DNA from: Hepsetus odoe | Taxonomy: Eukaryota > Chordata > Actinopteri > Characiformes > Hepsetidae | DNA: 64,000 bases | NCBI GenBank assembly: GCA_017165825.1 | Contig: CM029387.1 | Location: 7,289,683 to 7,353,682 of the forward strand | Direction of reading: 5' to 3' | Notes under the pieces: model-generated | What the model was told of the DNA's origin: nothing | Seen by the model: only the letters and a program-made list of their open reading frames with translations | Database searches by the model: none | Program-made: the position numbers and the translations under genes | Shown: one piece after another, positions 48,770-59,831 of the stretch | Position numbering within the stretch: the stretch's first letter is position 1 | How the letters are laid out: each line of letters opens with the position of its first letter

Positions 48770-49060
48770 AACTGAGTATATTAGAGGGACAGCTCAGATT
48801 AGATTAGGTGTTTAGATGAGACAAAGTTATAGAAGCAAGGTTGCACTGGTTTGGACATGTCCAGAGTAGAGACCAGGATTATATTGGGAGGAGGATGTTG
48901 AAGAAGGAGCTGCCAGGAAAGAGGAAAAGAGGAAGACCAAAGCACATGCATGTGGGTGGTTTGAAGGAGGAAGATGCAGAGGACAGGAGGAAATGGAAAA
49001 GGATGATCCACTGTGGTGACCCCTAAATGGGAGCAGCCAAAAGAAGAAGAAGAAGAAGAG
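48770..49060 (+). pseudogene. RTE-type LINE 3' remnant with (GAA)n tail
   Basis: The frame 48841-49026 encodes LHWFGHVQSRDQDYIGRRMLKKELPG then KRKRGRPKH and EEDAEDRRKWKRMIHCGDP, colinear with the copy at 18372. An internal deletion removes the RRFMDVL...DM block. It ends GGGAGCAGCCAAAAGAAG with repeated GAA, the typical 3' end of this family. Strongly 5'-truncated and inactive. Confidence 0.88.
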
Positions 49061-49136
49061 CTTTAGTCATTTGTAATCCTAATATGTGAGTTATGTACCT
49101 TTGCAAATTCAATCCATGTATAGGCCATTGTTTACG

Positions 49137-49300
49137 GGGTAGTGGTGGTCTAGTGGTTATGCACTAAGCCCCATAATAAGAAGGTCATGGGTTTGAGTCC
49201 CAGACCAGTAGGTTACCCTAAGCAAGGAACCATCGCTGACACTGCTCCCCGCGTGCTGGACGTATGGCTGCACTGCTGCACTGTGTGCATGGGTCAAGAA
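49137..49300 (+). mobile_element. SINE type A, 3'-shortened (plus)
   Basis: GGGTAGTGGTGGTCTAGTGG head, GGGTTTGAGTCCCAGACC (B box), GTAGGTTACCCTAAGCAAGG body, GCTCCCCGCGTGCTGG. The tail beyond TGTGTGCATGGGT is not recognisable. Confidence 0.82.
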
Positions 49301-49889
49301 ACATTTCTTGGGTCCTTGTTATTTAAAGCATTAAAGAGGATAAAAAGTGCTTTAGCTCCATTAAACAGCCTGATTCCACTTTAACTACGACAGTAGGCTT
49401 CAGGAACTGCTCATTTCTGTAAGTGAAAGGCGAAAAATCATCCTGCCCAAACCTTCCACTTCACACCTTTTTCTTTTTCACCCTACGTTCACACATTTGC
49501 CTCTCCCACATGCTGGCATCGTTGAACCAGCCCCAATGAAACTCCACCCTTCTCCGAAACAGCGGTGCTGACAGCTGTGCTCTAATGTGAAAGAAGCAGG
49601 GAGCAGTTTAAGTAGCCGGAACAGAAGCAGTGAAATACGGATTTATTTTTGCTGTGTCTCACAGTTTTTTTGGCACTGGCACTATATTGAATACACTGAC
49701 GATGACTAGCTTTTTTTTTTTCAATACAAGTTTCAATACAAGCTTCAATACAAGCTTCTCCAGGAAACTTCTGTTACTATACTCCACAAATGTGTTCACT
49801 CTCAATAATTGTTACGAGCTTCATTCAACCTACAGGGAAAGAAAAGAGACGTTATAGAGACATTAAAACAAAATTAATTTTTATATCAT
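49301..49889. other. Non-coding stretch with a short tandem
   Basis: Three 12-bp units of TTCAATACAAGC lie at about 49720-49756 beside a T10 run. No coding region. Confidence 0.5.
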
Positions 49890-49901
49890 TATTTATTACA
49901 T

Positions 49902-50155
49902 AAGGGGCAGCGATGGCTTAGTGGTTAGGGTGTTGGCTGCATGATCGGAGGATCGAGGGTTCGAACCCCTTCCCAATAAGGTTGCCCTGAGGTACCCTTG
50001 AGCAAGGTGCCGTCCCCATCACACTCCTCCCTGCGATGGGCTGGCGACCTGTCCAGGGTGTGTCCCCCGTCCTTCGCCCTGTGTGAGCTGGGATGGACTC
50101 CAGCACTCCCCCTGCGACCCCACTTGGGACAAGCGGCAGAAAATGACATACTGAC
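49902..50155 (+). mobile_element. Full-length SINE type B (plus)
   Basis: GGGGCAGCGATGGCTTAGTGG head, GGTTCGAACCCC B box, type A/B shared body TGAGGTACCCTTGAGCAAGG, and tail CTCCCTGCGATGGGCTGGCG ... GACAAGCGGCAGAAAATG. Flanked by the 12-bp direct repeat TATTTATTACAT at 49890-49901 and 50156-50167. Confidence 0.95.
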
Positions 50156-50167
50156 TATTTATTACAT

Positions 50168-51724
50168 TTGGATTACAACTGTTTTAATGAAGAGGTGCTA
50201 CATGTGGTGGAGTTTCCAGTGTTAGATCCTACATTCTCAGTGTCTCAACTGAGCTGGACTGTGTAGCTTATGAAAACTGACCAGGGCTGCAGTGGTACAG
50301 ACATTGACTCCATTGCAAAAATTTGTCTGATTTAAAGAAAGAAAAAAGAAAAGAAAAAATCTTGTTCATTTAAAAAACCTGAACATTGCCATCATTTACC
50401 AAGCAACCCTTTAATGCAGATGCACACATGCCATGAAAGAATGAGTAAGAATGGTCAACAGCGCCTTCATTTCTGAATCATGTAGAACAAATGCACTCAA
50501 GCAATGTTTCTCCTTTATAAAAACTTTAGAAAGTAAAGTAAAAATTCAAGGTTGAGACTAAATCCCCCTTTGTAACTGCATTTTCCATAATATATGGGCT
50601 CCTGTCACCAGGTCTCGTTCTGAAATCACTTAAAGTGATTTCAGCTCTGGCTTGCGTTCCCACTTAACCCCTTCTCATTGAATTACAATTAAATGTCCTT
50701 CACACAGGCAGAGAGTGCATCAGTTCAAATGAACACACTCTAAATTGAAGTACACGGACAAAAACACATTTAATTTCTCTTTAGATATAACGGGACCTTT
50801 ATTAACATTCTCCAAAGTTCATTTTGGTGTGTGGAGTATAGGATACATCACTTGGTCCGATAAGAAATTCTCTATCACTGAAAGTGCTGCGCTATTCTGG
50901 ACTCATGCTGTTATATTAAAAGCCAGATATCTGCAGTGTGAGACTGGCTTCTCTACTCTGAGATAATAAGAACACATATTTTAAGTGAACAAAAGTTCAC
51001 TTAGAACTCACACTGTCAGTCTGTACTCTGTACTCCAGAGTTCAAGACAAGTCCAGTCTCTCAAGTAATTATTTTAAACTGGGAAACATCTCTCATTCCT
51101 ACAGATGGAGTTATTTGGCTGAAAGCAATGGCTCTTCTATATTAAGATGACCATTAACAATAAACTTGGAAGGGTGGGCTCCTTGCATTTATTTGATTTT
51201 TTTATTTAAAAAAAAAAAAGTAATATTCTTGCATTATGGCTGGATTAATCTTGAGCACATTGTTTGATTACAGTGTCATGAAGTGCATGTGGGTTCATTT
51301 AGGCAACCATCATCATCCGGAGGCCCTAGAAATCCTGATTTTAATGCAAAATACAATTTTTAGCTTGTAGTGCTCCTTACTGCGGTCAGAATGAAATATC
51401 AACAAAAGCTTTGATTACAATCTCCATAAGGGCTGGTCAGCATTTCTGGACTAAGGCAGGATTGAAGCAGAAATGATAATGTTAGTTCAGCTGCATCAGG
51501 AACTAATGGCTGAAGTTCAGATCAGATATTCAGATTTTAATCCATTTAATTTGTTGATTTGAGGCAAGTCTTTATACTGAGGGCCATGTGGAACGGGACC
51601 TTACCTTTCAGCGTTTTTTTTTATCACTTTGTAAAAGAGGCACCGTGCTGCCTATATTGTTGGATGTACTTTCTAGCTTCAAATGATTAAGGGTTGATTC
51701 ATCAGCATAACAATAAAAGATGAT
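50168..51724. other. Non-coding stretch with a perfect short hairpin
   Basis: AT-rich intronic sequence without coding content. An 11-bp perfect inverted repeat with a 3-nt loop lies at 50620-50644. Confidence 0.5.
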
Positions 51725-51736
51725 TGAAGTGTGACA

Positions 51737-51957
51737 GCAGGGGCAGCGGTGGCCTAGTGGTTAGGGTGTCAGCCACATGATCGGAGGATCAGGGGTTCGA
51801 ACCCCTTCCCAATGGGTTGCCCTGAGCAAGGTGCCGTCCCCGTCCCGCTCCTCCCTGCGATGGGCTGGCGACCTGTCCGGGGTGCGTCCCCCGTCCTCGC
51901 CCTGTGTGCGACACCAGCGCGACCCCGTTTGGGACAAGCGGCAGATAATGGAAAAAA
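51737..51957 (+). mobile_element. Full-length SINE type B (plus)
   Basis: GGGGCAGCGGTGGCCTAGTGG head, GGGGTTCGAACCCC B box and the complete type B tail ending GCGGCAGATAATGG. Flanked by the 12-bp direct repeat TGAAGTGTGACA at 51725-51736 and 51958-51969. It carries small internal deletions in the body (GAGGTACCCT missing) and tail. Confidence 0.95.
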
Positions 51958-52139
51958 TGAAGTGTGACATACATTCCTGTTCATGTATTTACTTGCTCTA
52001 AATGGTAAGTAAAATAAACATTTTCCCTTTATTTTTAGTATCATGTTCATCATGCATGAAAATAAATGACAACACTGAGAAATGATGTTATTAACAGAAT
52101 GTAATAGCTTTGCTTAAACATTAAAACGTTCATCAAGCA

Positions 52140-52545
52140 TCTCTATAGTGAGGCTTTCTTTAAAGAGGGCTACAGGTAAAGACCCTGATAGTGCAGAGAG
52201 CAATGCAGGGCTTGTAAGTCTTGGGAGCTGGGAATTGTACTTATGGATTTGGGGCTCTATGTGAAGAGCCTTGGCTATATGTGTACCAAGTGTGGGAGTG
52301 CTTTCGTATTGTTTTTTGGCCTTCTTGCTTTCACACACATTGGGCCTGAGGAGAAGCGTGTCCTTTTGAGAGCCAGCCGAGAGGCAGTTCTTCACCGACG
52401 GAGGTGTGCGGTCCACCAAAATATCACCCAGCAATGTAGCCAACTCATAAACGCTCTGAGGACGAGGGCTGCGAGGTCAAGGGTGCTCGTACAGGCCCTT
52501 TGATTGAGCCATATGGCCTTGCTATGTATGTGTGTTTGTCTGAGT
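52140..52545. other. Unique GC-balanced segment of unknown nature
   Basis: Open on both strands: 86 aa on plus from 52243, 109 aa on minus from 52443. Less AT-rich than its flanks, and no repeat signature. Neither translation is recognisable, and overlapping open frames on both strands argue that composition, not coding, keeps them open. It could be a regulatory element or part of an untranslated exon. Confidence 0.3.
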
Positions 52546-52565
52546 GGAATAAAATGTTTATGGGG

Positions 52566-52568
<3 letters not shown>

Positions 52569-52604
<36 letters not shown>

Positions 52605-52612
52605 TGTGTGTG
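52569..52612. repeat. (GT)n microsatellite
   Basis: GT tract with one AT interruption; explains the histidine/threonine frames on the minus strand. Confidence 0.95.
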
Positions 52613-52814
52613 CGTGCACATGGAGGGTGTGGGGTAATACATTGTTCTGATTTCTCTCTGCATGAACATGGAAAGAGAGGAACAAACAGCTTGGTCTCAA
52701 GCTGGTTTGCTACATTTATAAAAATGTTCTGTGGTAGAGGAACAACCACTATGTGCAAAAACGAAACATGATATGTTTCGTTGGTTGAAGCGTGCAGACT
52801 CTTCAACCAACAAT

Positions 52815-52975
52815 ACTGTGCAAAAGTCTTAAGCCACCCATCATTCTTTATATCCCCTTGTTGGGCCAAATTACCATTTTATACCTGTCGATCTGTAATA
52901 TATTTGGCATATTGTGTAGATTCAATTAATAAAACATGAACAATTTTTTTTCCTGTGACCAGCTGCAAAGTGCAT
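52815..52975. repeat. Fragment of an ACTGTGCAAAAG-ended DNA element
   Basis: Starts TACTGTGCAAAAGTCTTAAGCC, the terminal word seen at 53637 and 57985-58555. Only one end is visible and the right limit is approximate. Confidence 0.5.
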
Positions 52976-53007
52976 ACAAATCTGCACCTCTTTCTTCACT
53001 GCTTCTA

Positions 53008-53163
53008 GACCCCAGGATTGGAAGGTTACCCTGAGTTACCCTTGAGCAAAGTACCCTCCCCATCACTGCACCCCGAGTACTGGATTCAATACAGAGGAAG
53101 CATTTTGTTTAGTTCACTGAGTGCGGTGCTGTGTGCTCACAAAGACAAATAATGACTTTTTTC
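53008..53163 (+). mobile_element. SINE type A (head lost, plus)
   Basis: GACCCCAGGATTGGAAGG, CTGAGTTACCCTTGAGCAAAG, CCATCACTGCACCCCGAGTACTGG, then tail GAAGCATTTTGTTTAGTTCACTG ... CAAATAATGAC. A-box end missing. Confidence 0.82.
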
Positions 53164-53434
53164 ATTCCATTATATGGAACAATCCACAAGATACGTTTAA
53201 GTCCAGCTAACAGCTCCACTACATTGTGCACTCTGTGAAAGTTAAGCTGTGCTGTGGTAACATTTGTTAGTGACTGTATAAAAAAATGGAGACCACAGAA
53301 CACTGTTTCTTCCATCATAATTCCCATTTTTGAAACAACATAGATTAATGCCTGCATTGGCCATTTGAAGCTTGAACTGGTTTATTTTTTCTCCCTGTGG
53401 GACATATTGTTCAGATCAAACCTTTTCTTCCAGT

Positions 53435-53615
53435 CCTCTGCCTCTTCCTCCTCTTCTTCTTCTTCTCTTTTGGCCAACAGGAGCCCAATTTCCACCAGCA
53501 CCCTGTAGGCTAACAGCAATGCTTCTTTGACCGCTTATTGATTTGGCAAAGGTTTTACACCGGATGCCCTTCCTGACGTAACCCTCCCCCATTTATCATT
53601 TATCAATGGCAATTG
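53435..53615 (-). mobile_element. RTE-type LINE 5'-region fragment (minus)
   Basis: On the minus strand it reads GGGGAGGGTTACGTCAGG, AAGGGCATCCGGTGTAAAACC, TTTGCCAAATCAATAAGCGG and GCTCCTGTTGGCCAAAAG followed by GAA repeats. This word order is the common 5' portion of a fish RTE-related element, but I cannot prove the link to the 3' remnants in this window. Confidence 0.6.
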
Positions 53616-53636
53616 TACATCCCTCGAGTTTTATAT

Positions 53637-53760
53637 ATAAAGTACTGTGCAAAAGTTTTAGGCAGGTGTGGAAAAAATGCCATAAACAAAGAACGCTTTC
53701 AGAAATATAAATAATGATTGTTTATTTTTATCAATTTGCAAAATGCAAAGTGAGCGAACA
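53637..53760 (+). mobile_element. Half of a hairpin-type MITE (one terminal repeat)
   Basis: GTACTGTGCAAAAGTTTTAGGC to GCAAAATGCAAAGTGAGCG matches the inner-to-outer order of the terminal repeat of the MITE at 57985-58555. The other half is absent. The element ends at an undetermined base (N) at 53761. Confidence 0.7.
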
Positions 53761-53761
53761 N

Positions 53762-55680
53762 TACAGGTACACCATATGCAATCAATTTTAATTACTATAC
53801 ACTGTTAGTTGCACAGTCAAGAGTAAAATTAAAATGGCAATCACAATAAGAAAATTGCAGAGCCAATTACAACACATTAGCCAGAGTAAGAGCATGGAGA
53901 AAATGTTTCATTTGCTCTTTTATTAATTTGCAAAGGACACAGAATGATAAGCAAGCTACACCTTCATATGATATGCTGCAATAATTATCTTAATAGGATT
54001 CTTCTCCCTCATTCAGTTTCTCCCTGTTCATGTAACAACACGATTGCAACCTGGATGTAGCATGAATAAATGACGCATGCTATTTCGTAGGTGACCAGGC
54101 AGCTCTCCTCTCAGTGCTGTTTCTTCTTGTAGAAAGCTGAAGCCCTTTGCAGCGTGGATTAGAGGTTAATAATATGATCCCGTATATATAAGTGCTGGCA
54201 CGCACCCCTGCTCCTTTTCTTTGTTTCTAAAAACTGCTTTATGTTCCTTCTGCCCGGCTGCGCGTATTGTGCTGACTACAGAATGTACACTAGAGAATAA
54301 GCAAGTACCCCTGATTGTTCTCTATTATCATAAGGACTTTGCATTTTTGCACTTGGAAATGAATTTGTAGTGGTGAGGGAGTGTTTTGTGATGGGGCTTG
54401 GCTACCGGATAGGGGGCGGGGAGGGGGGTCATGGGCTCCCTTTTATCTGCTACATAATAAAATTACCACCTTCACCCACTGGTCTCTGCATTGTAAGATA
54501 TGTTTAATTCACTAAACATGAAGAATTAATTACATATCTGCATTTAAAAGGATTTCTTGGCTGAGAGCAGAATTTAAAGGCCCACGCCTTGCATGTCACA
54601 TTGATATAACCAACAAAAGAAGCCCCATGTAATAGCTTTTCTTTTTTTCCGAAGGACAAAACTTTAATCTCGCTGCAATTTTACTCCAAAATTGCAATAA
54701 AAGAGCATGCTTGGCTGGTTTCTTTTAGTTCAGCTTCTGAGCTGGAAAGGGTGACACAAGAGAAATCCCCAGTAGTGATGTGGTCAGTGGTCAGTAGAGG
54801 ACTCTCTGTCTTGTCTGAGCCCTATGATGACCTCCATCCCTTGGTCCAATCTACCCAACTACAGTTAGGCCCCCCTAGAGACGTACAGCAGTGCAATGCA
54901 TATTATATCCACATGACAAAAATAAAATAACCCACAGACAGCTATGCCCTGCTTATAATGTTCTTTTTGCTTTAAGTATCTGAAGCAATGAACACTAGGA
55001 AAGACTTTGAGAAGCTGAACCATTTCACAGAATAATTCTGCAGAGCTATGAGATTTATGGAAGTCATTTTCTAAAATCAGCATCAGCATCAGTTGACTCT
55101 TTCTAAAGTATTTGTAAGGAATGCAACAGACAGTGCCATTCTGCTGTGAAAAAAGGCTTGATTTGTGTTCAGAAAACCACTTCTTATTTTCAAACAATAG
55201 GTGTTACATTAATGGCATTACTTTCAGCCTTTTCGCAACCAATTTCCAGCCCATTGCATGAGCATACAAAGCTACAATATTTTTACTCTCCATTGAAAAC
55301 ATTCTGCCAAACATGAAGAAAACTTTAGATTCCAGAGTTAAATTGCTCTTGCCACTACCTGGTATTATATAACTTTGTCCATAGACAAAAATAATAACAA
55401 GTTGTTTAAGTATTACAGATGGTAGGAGATTTGGCAAAGTGCTGGTTTAAAGAAAGCCATTCATGGCTCTAACAAAGCTCAGGGTAATAGACTGAGCCTG
55501 CCATTATCCATTCAGCGTGAGTAATAAATTACTCGGCCAAAGCATGCTATATACCACCAAACCAAGATAACAGCTGAGAGGGGGGAAATGAAATTCAGCT
55601 TTTGTTGAAACATTATGATTTATGTATTTGTAATATACCTTGTGCTGTTTGTGTGTGAATGGGTCTTTTCTGTATGTGCA
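53762..55680. other. Non-coding stretch with candidate conserved elements
   Basis: Unique-looking sequence. The section 54470-54740 has TTTAATTCACTAAACATG, GAATTAATTAC and a near-palindromic ATTTTACTCCAAAATTGC. The sections 54060-54320 and 55440-55590 look similarly unique. G-rich GGGGCGGGGAGGGGGG lies at 54413-54428. No coding region. Confidence 0.4.
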
Positions 55681-55682
55681 TT

Positions 55683-55722
55683 TGTGTGTGTGTGTGTATG
55701 TGTGTGTGCGCGTGTGTGTGCA
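55683..55722. repeat. Short (GT)n microsatellite
   Basis: GTGTGTGTGTGTATGTGTGTGTGCGCGTGTGTGTG-type tract. Confidence 0.9.
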
Positions 55723-56630
55723 TGGCCTGAATGGTAAAATGCATTCGCAGGAACTTAGTGATTATACATAGCAATGTTAGCTAACCCACATTCAGCCAAA
55801 CAGTCAATGAAATAAAGTGCCTTTAATAGATAATGCTTCAACATACAATGGAGAATAGTTTAACCAAGGCAGATCATTTTGGGGTGCAAATTTAAATCCA
55901 GTTTGAAACTATACAGCATTAAGTCAGCAATATGTTTTTGACATTTTTTGTGGACATAGCTATAATTTTGTCTATTTCATGCAAAATGAAAAGCCTATTA
56001 TAAATGATAAGGTTGTAAAGATGTATTATAAAGGTTATAACACTATTTCATATTAAAAATGTTCAGCTCTGTTTGTGTCAGGCTCAATATAACATAATAT
56101 ATCGAGAATAATAGAGCCATACTGATTATACTGTTCAATGTCTACATCTGACAGTGGTGCGAATGTGAAAAACTAATCATGAAGGAAAATCTATACGGGG
56201 AAATAGAGGTTTCAATGTTCAATAAAGAGGCCCAAGTGCAAGCTTTTTAGGAAGATAATAAATTCCCATTAGAACAGCGAACTTTCACAACAAACAAATT
56301 TTAGGGTCTTCATATCACATTAAGATTGAGCCCTGCTGAATCTCACTTGGGCGTCAAGCCCTTGCTTCCAGGGGACACAAGCTAATGGCTGGAAGTTAGA
56401 GTAGCTGCAGTCAATTGACCTGAGGGCAAATCACTTGACCCTGGCTCCCTCAGGCTTGCTCTCATATGAGCCCTTTGAAATAGTGACATGCACATGCAAT
56501 ACACTTATAAACCCATGGCAACATAATCATTTCAGTCCCTGAGAAAATGCACAAATATAAAAATGAAAATAAGTAAAAATAATATCAACTCCAAATAAAT
56601 TAAAAAGATACCATTAAAATAATAATATAT
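55723..56630. other. Non-coding stretch, no gene recognised
   Basis: AT-rich sequence. The section 56335-56480 is less AT-rich and unique-looking, with CCTGAGGGCAAATCACTTGACC. No coding region. Confidence 0.4.
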
Positions 56631-56631
56631 T

Positions 56632-56691
56632 GTGGATAATTATGTATATGTATGTAGGTATGCATGTATGTATGCATGTATGCATATATGC

Positions 56692-56775
<84 letters not shown>
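56632..56775. repeat. (ATGT)n/(AT)n compound microsatellite
   Basis: ATGTATGC-type units to about 56695, then an AT tract of about 70 bp. The Tyr/Ile frames on both strands are artefacts. Confidence 0.97.
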
Positions 56776-57980
56776 GCAAATTTAAGGATACATTTCTTCT
56801 CATTGTGTTATCAGTTTTGAGATTAAAGTTTGGTTCAGACAGCATCCATATAGTAAGGGCACTGTAGCTTCTTTCCACACACTCTCTCTCTCAGAGAGGA
56901 ACACGTGTTAACAGGGGCACAGATGAGAGAGGCAGCAAAGAAGACCACCTGCATCTTTGTTCATTTGTGAAAATGCCAAAATCTCCAACAAGTCGAACGG
57001 CTTGGAACGCTTACGCTGCTCATTTGTAGTAATAAAAAGTTGAACATGTTCCATAGGCCTAAGTATTGATGTTGTGAAGTCTATTGTGAATATCATTAAG
57101 CTGTTTTGCCTTTTGGTATTGGTGTTGAAAAGGCTCTTTTTGAAGGCTCTTAACCCCTGCGCCTGTTATGGCACTCCAGTAGGGGTTTAAGGCAGTACAT
57201 TCAAACTCACATTCCCAACAGACTGTCATTCTAAGGCCCTGACATTTCCAAAAACCAGTGCGCCACGGCAGCTGTGCCCAAAGACATTTACGAAATAAAT
57301 TATTCATGGAACCTTCACTCTAAGCCACACATAATTATGAATGATTAGGCAAATGGATCACCTACTGGCAAAGTCAGGGGTGAATTGTACATTATTCAGC
57401 GCAATTAAGCAATGGCGTCTTCGCAAAGTAGTCAGTTTATTGATTGGAGTGTCTATCTGACAAGTCAGTTTGGGGATTCATCACATGCCAATGTGCTGCC
57501 TGTCACAAAACACAATAAATAGAGCTGCTTCGAGGAAGATGAAGGAATAAGAGGGTATAATTAATTGCGACATAAATGTCAGCTTTCAAATTATTTATTG
57601 CAAAAGTTAAACAAATAATTCAGTACAAAATGAATGTACACAATGTTTATTCTGGATGTAATCAATCAGACAAGACATGTTTAGAGTCCAGCTCTTGCAT
57701 CTTTAGTTCAGTATTGGAGCTGTGAGGCTTCAGATCTTTACCATCCCCAAAACTCCTCTCTATACATTAAAAGCACATCCAGCTCTTCATTAAGGTGACT
57801 TGTGGATGTGGTTTAGGACACAGTGCAACATAATATGAGCAATACAACTGGACAAAAAATCCTACAGGTAGCCACTTCAGACAACATCCAAGCTAATAAG
57901 AGGGCAGATAAGAGTTAGTGTCTCTAAATGTTCAAACACACCTAAAATATTGAACAAAATTCTGAAATACAGTAATAAAG
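56776..57980. other. Non-coding stretch with a candidate conserved element
   Basis: The section 57310-57600 appears unique and rich in developmental-factor words (see findings). No coding region recognised. Confidence 0.45.
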
Positions 57981-57984
57981 TCTG

Positions 57985-58555
57985 GACAGTACAAGTGCAA
58001 AAGTTTTAGGCAGGTGTGAAAAAATGCTGTAAACAGAGAATGCTTTCAGAAACGAAAGTGTTAATCATTTATTTTCATCAATCAACAAAATGCAGTGAAT
58101 GAACAAAAGAGAAATCTAAATCAAATCAGTAGTTGGTGTGACCACCCTTTGCCTTCAAAACAGCATCAATTCTTCTAGGCACACTTGCACAGTTTTTGAA
58201 GGAACTCGGTTGGTAGGTTGTTCCAAACATGACTGCGTTTCAACCTCCGTGTGACATTGATGATCATCAGTACCTGTTTGGTAAAACTGGTTGATCAGAC
58301 ACCGACTATAATCCTACACAATCCCTGACTTTGTGCAAGTGTACCTAGAAGAACTGATGCTGGTTTGAATGCAAAAGGTAGTAACACCAAATATTGATTT
58401 TATATAAAAAAAATTTTGGTTCTCTCACTTTGCATTTTGTAAATTGGTCAAAATAAACAATCATTATTTATATTTCTGAAAGCATTCTTTGTTTACAGCA
58501 TTTTTTCCACACCTGCCTAAAACTTTTGCACAGTACTGTACATATGTAAATAAAA
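57985..58555. mobile_element. MITE with about 110-bp terminal inverted repeats
   Basis: The left end GGACAGTACAAGTGCAAAAG runs through GTTTTAGGCAGGTGTG, ATGCTGTAAACAGAGAATGC and TTTATTTTCATCAATC to AAAATGCAGTGAATG. The right end is the inverted equivalent: CTTTGCATTTTG, AAATAAACAATCATTATTTA, GCATTCTTTGTTTACAGC and CACACCTGCCTAAAAC to TTTTGCACAGTACTGT. The centre (TTGGTGTGACCACCCTTTGCC ... CTAGGCACACTTGCAC) has no coding frame. Confidence 0.85.
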
Positions 58556-58589
58556 TATATAACTACACATAAAATATATAAAAGAGTTT

Positions 58590-58975
58590 GTATAATTCTG
58601 ACATCTTCATTACAGCTTGAACTCTCTTGGGGTTTTTTTTTTGTAATTTCTTTAAGTAATCCTCAGGAATTGTTCTCTAGGCTTCTTGAAGGATGTTCTA
58701 AAGCTGGCTTTGTTCTGCCTGAATGACTCATACGTAGCTCGCTGTGTGGCCAAGCAAACAAAAAACAATTGATCAATTACATGGACTGGACTGAAAGTGA
58801 GAGCCAAAAACTTTGAAAGTCCTCGAGGAGGTTTGGAAAACTATTCCTCAATAATGGATGATTTTTTTTTTATCCTAATGGATTAAAAAAAAATACAACA
58901 AAGGCTGGCTCTTTGGAAGCAAAATACAAAGAAATGAAAGGTGGCTCACAGCTTTTGCACAATACTCTCTCACTC
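58590..58975. mobile_element. Second, internally palindromic element of the same group
   Basis: AATCCTCAGGAATTGTTCTCTAGG, then TTCTTGAAGGATG at 58660-58695 is answered in inverted orientation by AAAGTCCTCGAGGAGG and TTTGGAAAACTATTCCTCA at 58815-58852. It ends CACAGCTTTTGCACAATACTC, a degraded version of the MITE terminus. No coding content. Confidence 0.6.
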
Positions 58976-59826
58976 ATAATTCTAACCTAAGTATTAGAGG
59001 GAAATATTAATTTTTTTATTTATGATTATGCAATTCAGGAAGGATTAACTCTTTACTGAGTTGTTACTGTCACGCTATGAAGTGCCATCTGTACATTACA
59101 TGAGCTTATAGTGTGGGAGATGTATTTGTTCAAATGAAATGGCAAATGAGCCTCATCAGGGTCAACGCTGTCAAAAAGTATAGATTTCAGTCCCTGTCTG
59201 TTTAAATTTCAGTCACGTGATGTGTCAGCACTAGTGACATTTCAAGCACTGCAAGTGACTGGAACAGAATGTGCATTTCTGCAATCATTCTCCCATAAAG
59301 TTTTCTATTAAAGGTGACAGGCCCTTTGGTTTGAAGGAGAAGGCCAAGGAACTGTCCTTTCACTTACAATAACATTTCCTTCTGCTTTACTGCACTTTTT
59401 ACTTGCTGAGTTTTATCTTGTCATCTGCTCTGTCTGGTGTTTTACCACACTTATGCTTTATACCTGTTGTTTTCATTTGGTAGATTTTTGTTTTCTCCCC
59501 AATCTAAAAAAAAAAGTTCATTTGCCTTATTTTTATCCTGACAATTTTGTTTATATCGAACACAAGGTGGGTTCAGTATAACTGTTAGTCAGCAGCTGTC
59601 GTTTTTTTTTTTTATTTGCTGTAATTGCAGGAATTCCAGTTGAACCAATCCATGCACTATTTGCAAAAGCTTGAGGCTGTTCATAATCCTGTTAATTATT
59701 TCTCCATTTATTGTGTGATTTGATAAAGTCCTGTCTGTAGTATTGCAGCTTTAATATTGGCAGGATACAGAAGAACAGGGGACTAGTGGGAAGTGAGCTT
59801 CTCCCAGTATAATTACAACACAGTGT
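58976..59826. other. Non-coding stretch, no gene recognised
   Basis: AT-rich intronic sequence with A10 and T12 runs. No coding region and no named repeat. Confidence 0.45.
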
Positions 59827-59831
59827 AATAT

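Noticed and set aside
10413..51957. tRNA-like A and B boxes
   Set aside because: They sit in SINE heads with target duplications and tails, and there is no acceptor stem or anticodon arm typical of a real tRNA gene.
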